Source: Arcuatula senhousia
Lineage: Eukaryota > Mollusca > Bivalvia > Mytilida > Mytilidae
NCBI GenBank assembly: GCA_963971305.1
Contig: OZ020308.1
Coordinates: forward strand, 31,773,275-31,837,274
Length of the DNA: 64,000 nt
Direction of reading: 5' to 3'
The notes under the pieces were generated by a model. It had not been told where the DNA came from. It saw only the letters and a list, made by a program, of their open reading frames with translations, and did not search any database. Each line of letters begins with the position of its first letter. The first letter of the stretch is position 1. A program made the position numbers and the translations under genes. This document shows positions 58,110 through 64,000 of the stretch, one piece after another.

Positions 58110-58587
58110 GTGAGTAGTGAGTTGGTGTTTTACGCCCGTGCAACGCTACAGGCGATGAACATGAAAAGGATGATACAATGAACATGAAATGATGATGATG
58201 ATAAATGAAATATGGGGGATGGGATGGGACACAGAGGACCGGTTAATTTTGAAGAACCACAGGAAAAGGGGAGAGGTGGGTAGGGGCGGAAAATTTAGCC
58301 TATGTGGTGCACTACTTGGCGGTCCTCAAAGGGGTCTTTTACGTGCATGAAGCGTGGCACTCTCCACACACGTTGGCCCACTATGGTCGGCGGTCAGGGT
58401 TTCCGTATTATAGACCTGACAACCCCCGCGGACGAGGGCCACCCTATTCAGCCACCTAGGGTACACACTTGGTCGCTCTGTGGGCTGAGCACTGACCCGA
58501 CATCAGAATCCCAAGACCCTTAGTCGCCTCTTACGACAAGCTAGGCTCTGCTGCGGGCCTATTCGCCACCCGGGCCCCGCACGGGAC
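58110..58587 (-). mobile_element. SINE family 1 with 13-bp target duplication and an adjacent empty site (minus)
   Basis: CATGTTAATTATA lies at 58097-58109 and 58588-58600. In the second copy of the surrounding duplication the same site reads without the SINE (near 58855-58867). The tail side lacks the 'tataggttattta' segment, so this copy has a small deletion. Confidence 0.9.
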
Positions 58588-58769
58588 CATGTTAATTATA
58601 AATCAATTTATTATGTATTTCATATAAACCCGATTTCATCTCTCCGGAATTTAATTACGATAAAATTTTAGTACCCGATAAACTCCCGCGCTTCCCGGTA
58701 ACTTAACGATAAATAACGAGATTCGAATTCCTCTCTTTATACGTTCCTGATATAGCTAATGGTCATTTC

Positions 58770-58806
58770 GCTACAATAATGTAGCTCCTTTGACATCGTT
58801 GATTGG
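58770..58806. mobile_element. Half of the palindromic MITE
   Basis: GCTACAATAATGTAGCTCCT and TTGACATCGTTGATTGG are present without the second arm. Confidence 0.6.
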
Positions 58807-59038
58807 ATGAATAAAATACCAATTAACGTTTTTTTTACTAATTTCAGTAACATACATGTTAATTATAAATCAATTTATTATGTATTTCATATAAACCCGA
58901 TTTCATCTCTCCGGAATTTAATTACGATAAAATTTTAGCACCCGAAAAACTCCCGCGCTTCCCGGTAACTTAACGATAAATAACGAGATTCGAATTCCTC
59001 TCTTTAAACGTTCCTGATATAGCTAATGGTAGTTAAAA

Positions 59039-59112
59039 TACAATAATGTAGCCCCTTTGACATCGTTGATTGGGCCGATTCAAATATTTGTCAAAGGAGC
59101 TACATTATTGTA
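59039..59112. mobile_element. Palindromic MITE, imperfect copy
   Basis: TACAATAATGTAGCCCCTTT and its inverse arm at 59088-59112, with a centre of about 20 unrelated bases. No clear target duplication. Confidence 0.7.
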
Positions 59113-59282
59113 CATGTAGGTAATGGTAGTTACGATAACGTTACCCTCCCCAGGGGCGAATTTAGACTTAAATGAAAGGAGAGTCCAAAATTCAGAGGTC
59201 GTATTACGGCAGAGGGCCCCCAGAAGCTCTGATCGAAATGGTGTAAAATCCTGCATTCTGACGATTTCCTGACACCTAAAAC

Positions 59283-59376
59283 TAGCTACAATAATGTAGC
59301 TCCTTTGACATATATTTGAATCTCCGGATCAATCCGCCCAATCAACGATGTCAAAGGAGCTACATTATTGTAGCTT
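59283..59376. mobile_element. Palindromic MITE with 9-bp target duplication
   Basis: The two arms (TAGCTACAATAATGTAGCTC and inverse) are separated by about 36 bp. The flanks are ACCTAAAAC (59274-59282) and ACCTAAACC (59377-59385). Confidence 0.75.
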
Positions 59377-59538
59377 ACCTAAACCATGTCCGTTTGAATG
59401 TCGTTTTGTTATGCTAAAACAAAAAAAAAGGCTCATCCAGTTTTTCAAAACTTTTTGATAGATTCGCAAAAATAATTACTTCCTAACTATTCTTCACTGT
59501 GACTTAAGCTACTATAAACGAAGAACTTTTCAGTGTAT

Positions 59539-60423
59539 TTAAAAGACCTCGCGCCTGGTTTCGCGGTCAAACTCCCTTGGGCCATTTGGTAAATCATCTA
59601 AGTTTTCAATGCCTAGCATACCTTCAAATGTACGACATATGGTTGTGAATAATTCGTAGAACGTCTCATAGCATTGGTGTCTTTCTACCCATCCGGTTTT
59701 GCATAAACCTTTTAAATTTGTGACCTGTGTAGGAGTCGCGAGTCTTCCAAAGAGTAGTTCATAATAGGTTTGCCTTTTGGGGGAATTATGGAAGAATAAA
59801 AAGACTTCATTCCAAGAATCGATCATATTACGAATCAGGGGTATTTTGCAGGCTGAAGCAATGCTGAGGTTAAGGAAATGGCTGTTGCAATGAACATATA
59901 AAGCCGATGGTGCTTCCTCTTTGATTCGAGCTTGGACACCAACCCTATCCGAGGACATGGCACTGTCATATCCTTGTCCTCTGCATTTACGGACATCTAC
60001 CCCATGTCTAGTAATGATTTCTATGATACATTTGGCGATTAGATCACCAGATGTCCTTTTGAGAGAAACAAAGTAAAAAAGATCTCCTGAATTCAACATT
60101 GTTGATATTCAGTGATAAAAACCGCAAGCAAAGGGCGAGACGTTCGTGGTTTGACACATCTGTGCTTTCGTCCGCAATTATTGTGAAAACTGATTCCGGG
60201 TCCTTCAATTCTTGTGTTCATTAATTTCTTAAATATGTACCTATGATTTCTATTATATCATTTCGAACCCCTTCTGATGTGTATTTGACATTTCTGGTTC
60301 AGGGCCTTTTAAGTGGTCTGATTCTGCAATTAAGTTCAAAATAGCAAGACAATATCCTTTTTTGGCATTTTGACTATTGTTATCATCACGATGTCCTCTC
60401 AGAGATATAGTCCCACAGCAGCG
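59539..60423 (-). pseudogene. hAT-type transposase (DUF4371-like), truncated at both ends
   Basis: The open part (60099-59539, 186 codons) reads GDLFYFVSLKRTSGDLIAKC, CRGQGYDSAMSSDRVGVQAR, ALYVHCNSHFLNLSIASACK, FFHNSPKRQTYYELL and KTGWVERHQCYETFYELF. Upstream, in broken frames, NVKYTSEGVRNDIIEIIGTY and the REST-like DES region are visible. This is the C-RGQ-x-YD...HC-x-x-H pattern of the DUF4371/hAT proteins (ZMYM1-like). The C-terminal dimerisation part is absent. A SINE abuts the upstream end at 60423. Confidence 0.7.
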
Positions 60424-61277
60424 AGTGAGTGAGTTGGTGTTTTACGCCCGTGCAACGCTATATAGGTTATTAATTAGTTAGTTAGTTATTGCTTTACTCC
60501 CAAGCTAGCGCGATTTCGGCCATATCCGGGAGATGAACATGAAAGTGGTGATACAATGAACATGAAATGAGGATGAAGTGGAGGGAATAGGGACACAAGG
60601 CCAATCGGATAGGAGAGTTTTGACTGTCACTGGAAAAAGGAGTGATGGGTAGGGACGGGAACTTTTGCCTCCTGCATGGGGATCCTACGAGTCCTACTCT
60701 TACCGAGACCTGCAGCAGGGTTCTTTAACGTGCGAGGAACGTGACATTTTTCCTGACACGGTGCACCACTATGGTTTGCGGTCAGGTTTTCCGCATTATC
60801 GCCTGACGACCCCGCATCTCTCGATGTCAGGGCTGCCCCATTCAACCACCTGGAGCACACATCCCAGTCGCTTTGTGGGCAACGCGGCCTGACCCCGATG
60901 TCAGGGCTATATTGGTTATTTGCAGGCGATGAACATGAAGAGGATGATAAAATGAACATGAAATGATAATGATTAATGAAATATGGGGGTGGGATGGGAC
61001 ACAAAGGACTGTTAAATTTTGAAGAATCACAGGAAAAGGGGAGAGGTGGGTAGGGGCGGAAAATTTAGCCTATGTGGTGCACTACTTGGCGGTCCACTAA
61101 GGGGTCTTTTACGTGCATGAAGCGTGGCATTCTCCACACACGTTGGCCCACTATGGTCGGCGGTCAGGGTTTCCGTATTATAGACCTGACAACCCCGCGG
61201 ACGAGGGCCACCCTATTCAGCCACCTAGGGTACACACTTAGTCGCTCTGTGGGCTGAGCACTGACCCGACATCAGAA
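60424..61277 (-). mobile_element. SINE family 1, head-truncated, split by SINE family 2 (minus)
   Basis: The tail part is at 60424-60471 and the body at 60906-61277. It stops at GACCCGACATCAGAATC, so the GTCGTAAGAGGCGACTAA head is missing, and the next base begins a Penelope-like fragment. Confidence 0.8.
60472..60905 (-). mobile_element. SINE family 2, full copy inside SINE family 1 (minus)
   Basis: The flanks GCTATATAGGTTATT (60457-60471) and GCTATATTGGTTATT (60906-60920) form a 15-bp target duplication with one mismatch. The tail is (TTAG)n. The body is related in order and partly in sequence to family 1 (GATGAACATGAAA, 'gggtagggacggga', 'ttctttaacgtgc'). Confidence 0.85.
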
Positions 61278-61985
61278 TCAATTTCGAGATGTAGATCTAA
61301 ATATGAAGCAGACTTCCTAGCGGACGGAATGTTGCTACACAAGAAGGGAAAGTTGACGATTGGAAAGTTGAAGTCATCACGTTTGTCATAGAGCCTTGTT
61401 GAAAGTCTTCCTTGTGAGTCAATTTCTAGATGTAGATCTAAATATGAAGCAGACTTCCTAGAATCCGTTTTGTCCTTTATCTCAAGCTCCTGGGGATATA
61501 TGAGATGGAGAAAGTCACCAAATCTAGAATTGTTTAGTGAAAGGACATCATCAATATATCGGAACGTGAGGTTGAAAGAGAGAACTAGTCTACGGTCATT
61601 TTTTGTCTAGAAGAGATTGCAAGAAGTCTGCTTCATATGAATGAAGAAACAAATCAGCAAGCAAAGGTGCACAATTAGTGCCCATTGGAATCCCCATTGA
61701 TTGCTGAAATACACTTCCACCAAACTGAACAAATATGTTCTCAATAAGAAAGTTGAGCATGTCGATTATTTGGTCTTCAGTAAATTTGTTCTTGTTCTTA
61801 GACTCATTGATGACAAAGTAAGTCTTGGTATAATCGACTACAAAAAAAATGTACCTGCGTTTTCCATTCTTTTTGAAAAAAGCTGCGTTTAATCAGCTGT
61901 GCCAATCGCGATTTCAGTTGTTCATGTGGAATAGAAGTGTAAAGTGTGGAGAAATCGAATGTTTTGATGCTGTTACAAGATGAAA
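61278..61985 (-). pseudogene. Penelope-like reverse transcriptase fragment with internal duplication (minus)
   Basis: On the minus strand: NFLIENIFVQFGGSVFQQSM, GIPMGTNCAPLLADLFL (RT motif region), then, across a stop and frameshift, HLIYPQELEIKDKTDSRKSA and SYLDLHLEIDSQGRLSTRLY and NFPIVNFPFLCSNIPSA. After this, RKSASYLDLHLEI appears again: about 140 bp is duplicated in tandem (plus-strand copies of GATGTAGATCTAAATATGAA at 61288 and 61430). It is dead. Confidence 0.65.
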
Positions 61986-61995
61986 CTGATTTGTG

Positions 61996-62244
61996 TTTCT
62001 CCTACGTGTGTTGAGAATGCCACGCTTCATGCACGTAAAGACCCTTTTGTGGACCGCCAAGCAGCGACCACATAGGCTAAATTTTCCGCCCCTACCCACC
62101 TCTCCCCTTTTCCTGTGGTTCTTCAAAATTTACCGGTCCTTTGATTCCGACCCCATCCACCTATTTCATTTATCACCCTATTCATGTTCATCGCCTGTAA
62201 ATAACGTATATTGCGTTGCACGGGCGTAAATCACCGACTCACTC
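61996..62244 (+). mobile_element. SINE family 1, 5'-truncated copy (plus)
   Basis: It starts within the body at GTGTTGAGAATGCCACGCTT and ends GGGCGTAAATCACCGACTCACTC. No target duplication is evident. The left side joins the Penelope-like fragment. Confidence 0.75.
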
Positions 62245-62740
62245 CCCCGTGCGGGAACCGGGTGTGAAAGAATAGTCCCGCAGCCGCCCTGAACGCTTGT
62301 CGTAAGAAGCGACTAAACGGGTCAACATGTTTGCCGTGTGATGTCGGGGGAGGACGGGATCCTGGTCCACTTATGTGGGCTTTTGCCCTTACTTCTCCTA
62401 GACAGGCGGTCAGATTTGGCCCGGTCTGATCAATCGGCTGGTCACGCCAAGCCCTGTAAAGCACCATCTCATTATGTTTCAAAGCTTCATTCTGTGATAT
62501 TTGCAATTACTCACCTGATTACATTAATGCTTTGCAGAAAGCGGTGGCTCATGGGTCAATCGTGTGGATGTGTGCTGGCACGATGCTTGTCTTCTTTAAG
62601 GAATACTCTGTGCGAGTATGCTTTCCTTGTAACCCTGGTGCTCTCAACAGGAGACCCGTTGTACGACAGCATCGCCCCTGTTGGTGCTCCATGGCGGGCG
62701 GGGAGCAAGGCATTGAAGTTATTTACATTCACCATGGGAA
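62245..62740 (+). mobile_element. 5' region of a LINE
   Basis: It begins CCCGTGCGGGAACCGGGTG (hairpin CCCG...CGGG), then CTTGTCGTAAGAAGCGACTA, and leads without a break into the ORF1 start at 62741. Open frames within it are not recognisable proteins. Confidence 0.5.
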
Positions 62741-63980
62741 TCCCAAATAAACAAAAAACAAGTTCATGTGATCATTTAAAAAGAAACATTTCTTTAAGTG
62801 ATAGTGAAGATCAAGATGCATCAGGCTCTTTCAAGCGACAAAATACAAGTTATGATAGTTGGCCAAAATTTATTGTTCTTTCTAGTAAAGATGCCACTCG
62901 CCCTTTGACAAAGGTTTAACCCTTTGTCATTGCGAAAAAAATAAAAAACGTTACCAGAGTTGAAATTCCAAAGGTCACCAAGCTTCGCTCCGGTAACCAT
63001 CTAGTCGAGTGTGCTAAACAACAACAAGCCAAAAACATATTGACAATTTCATCTATTTTGGAAATACCAGTATCTGCTGAAGCTCATCGATCACTGAATC
63101 GTTCACACGGTATCATTCGAGATAGAGATCGAAATCTTGCTGATTTATCAGAGCAAGATATCTGCTCTGAACTTGAATCACAAGGTGTCATCCAAGTCGA
63201 AAGATTCACTAAAGAGACGACAACAATGTTATTAAATTAAATACTTACATAATTACTTTCAATGCAGCTGTTCCACCAAGTCACTTACATTTAGGCTATT
63301 TTAGAGTGTCTGTAGACATCTTTGTTCAAAATCCTCTTCGCTGTTTCATATGTCAACGTTTTGGCCATGGAAAGGCTACATGCAACGGAAAAGAAAGGTA
63401 TGTAAAGTGTGCACAGGAAGGCCATTCGGATTTCAACTGTGCCAACGATCCAAAATGTGTTAACTGTAGCACTGCTGAAAACAAATTCATATCAGGAAGC
63501 TCGTCGTCAAGTCTTTCTCGAATGGTACAACACCATCCGGGTCGTACGCCCTCTAGGACATTTGGTTACCAAACTATGTAAACCTGGCCGGAGGGTGAAA
63601 TTAAGCCCCGTACATGCAATACCAATGGATGGATGTTTGGTGCCGACTGTTATGATAAAGAAACCCCAAAAGGTTTTGTCAAATACAGTAAGAAACCATG
63701 GTAAGAGTTTGGTGATTTTCATCCCCCTCCACGAAAGTCCTCAGCAGGTCCAAACAACGATTCAGTGGTCGATGAGATATTGTTTTATACACCACGTAAG
63801 TCATCTTGGGCCGGATTTGGAGCTCCTGCCAGAGTTTCCAATCCTCAGCCCTCTTCTTCTTCACCTTCTTCGTCAAAAAAAAAAAGTCTTTCTCAAGGTC
63901 ATCGTAAACTTCAAATAGACAGCAGTGATCCTCACAGCCGGATAGACGATAGAACTCATCATTGCAGACGTCACCATTAA
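62741..63980 (+). pseudogene. LINE ORF1 (gag-like, CCHC zinc knuckles), frame-broken
   Basis: It starts MGIPNKQKTSSCDHLKRNIS. After a stop at 62919 the text continues KNVTRVEIPKVTKLRSGNHL and VECAKQQQAKNILTI, then AHRSLNRSHGIIRDRDRN. Another shift leads to PPSHLHLGYFRVSVDIFVQN and PLRCFICQRFGHGKATC, a CCHC knuckle, followed by VKCAQEGHSDFNC and CVNC. The C-terminal Ser-rich part runs to about 63980. The order is that of Jockey/I-type ORF1 proteins, which bind element RNA. ORF2 would lie beyond the window. Confidence 0.7.
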
Positions 63981-64000
63981 AATCTCGATCCAAAAAAGCC

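Larger units (their letters stand above)
58030..59036 (+). repeat. Tandem duplication, one copy holding a SINE
   Basis: 'aaaataccaattaacgtttt', 'tttcagtaacatacatgtta', 'ccgatttcatctctccggaa' and 'gagattcgaattcctctctt' occur in order at 58040-58768 and again at 58811-59036. Differences are few. Copy 1 is split by the SINE; copy 2 is not. Confidence 0.85.

Noticed and set aside
62338..62919. A 193-codon ORF treated as one protein
   Set aside because: Its first 135 codons are the LINE 5' untranslated region; only the part from the Met at 62741 matches ORF1.

Overview
The window looks like a bivalve mollusc nuclear genome, most likely a mytilid mussel. It is AT-rich and gene-poor, its coding pieces are spliced (GT-AG introns), and it is crowded with interspersed repeats that I recognise from mussel intergenic DNA: A/T-run plus hairpin heads, GTCCGTCCGT stretches, and SINEs with GTCGTAAGAGGCGACTAA. 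There is no sign of bacterial gene organisation, and I see no rRNA, canonical tRNA gene or CRISPR array.

Layout. 1-3.6 kb: a nested stack of non-coding elements (family A, interrupted by B and by G). 4.5-10.4 kb (+): five exons of a DUF7869-type transposase-like gene, phases consistent and no stops; a possible last exon lies at 13.65 kb. Its introns hold repeat fragments. 11.2-15.8 kb: complete B and D elements, a Penelope-like RT fragment, and heads of A and E. 15.83-23.44 kb: a roughly 7.6-kb satellite of about 85 copies of an 89-bp unit with a 1517-bp higher-order repeat. 23.6-25.1 kb: a row of GATTAAATTTAATC palindromes split by a family F element. 25.3-25.7 kb (-): a decayed P2X7 C-terminal-domain-like fragment. 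27.18-29.55 kb: a TTAA-flanked element with 21-bp inverted termini and no transposase. 31.4-35.35 kb (-): a 5'-truncated LINE, almost intact apart from one frameshift. 35.9-41.9 kb: elements A, E and I, a SINE and a SAM-domain exon. 42.3-46.2 kb (+): a long decayed coding region ending in a DDE-like transposase domain. 46.3-62.3 kb: seven full or partial copies of one SINE family (five with clear target duplications when the copy at 38.8 kb is counted), a related second SINE family, decayed P-type and hAT-type transposases, a LINE endonuclease fragment, palindromic MITEs and a second Penelope-like fragment. 62.2-64 kb (+): the 5' region and ORF1 of another LINE, running off the window.

How it fits together. 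Almost every coding piece comes from a mobile element, and most are broken. The open DUF7869-like gene and the LINE at 31-35 kb are the best preserved. The main general observation is that several unrelated non-coding families (A, B, D, F and perhaps I) share one terminal layout: a T-run, a hairpin head, the head inverted again about 25-45 bp before the 3' end, a short 3' hairpin, and an end like CTTGTT. With their tandem internal units this resembles non-autonomous Helentron/'pearl'-type elements. Element letters used here are local labels, not database names.
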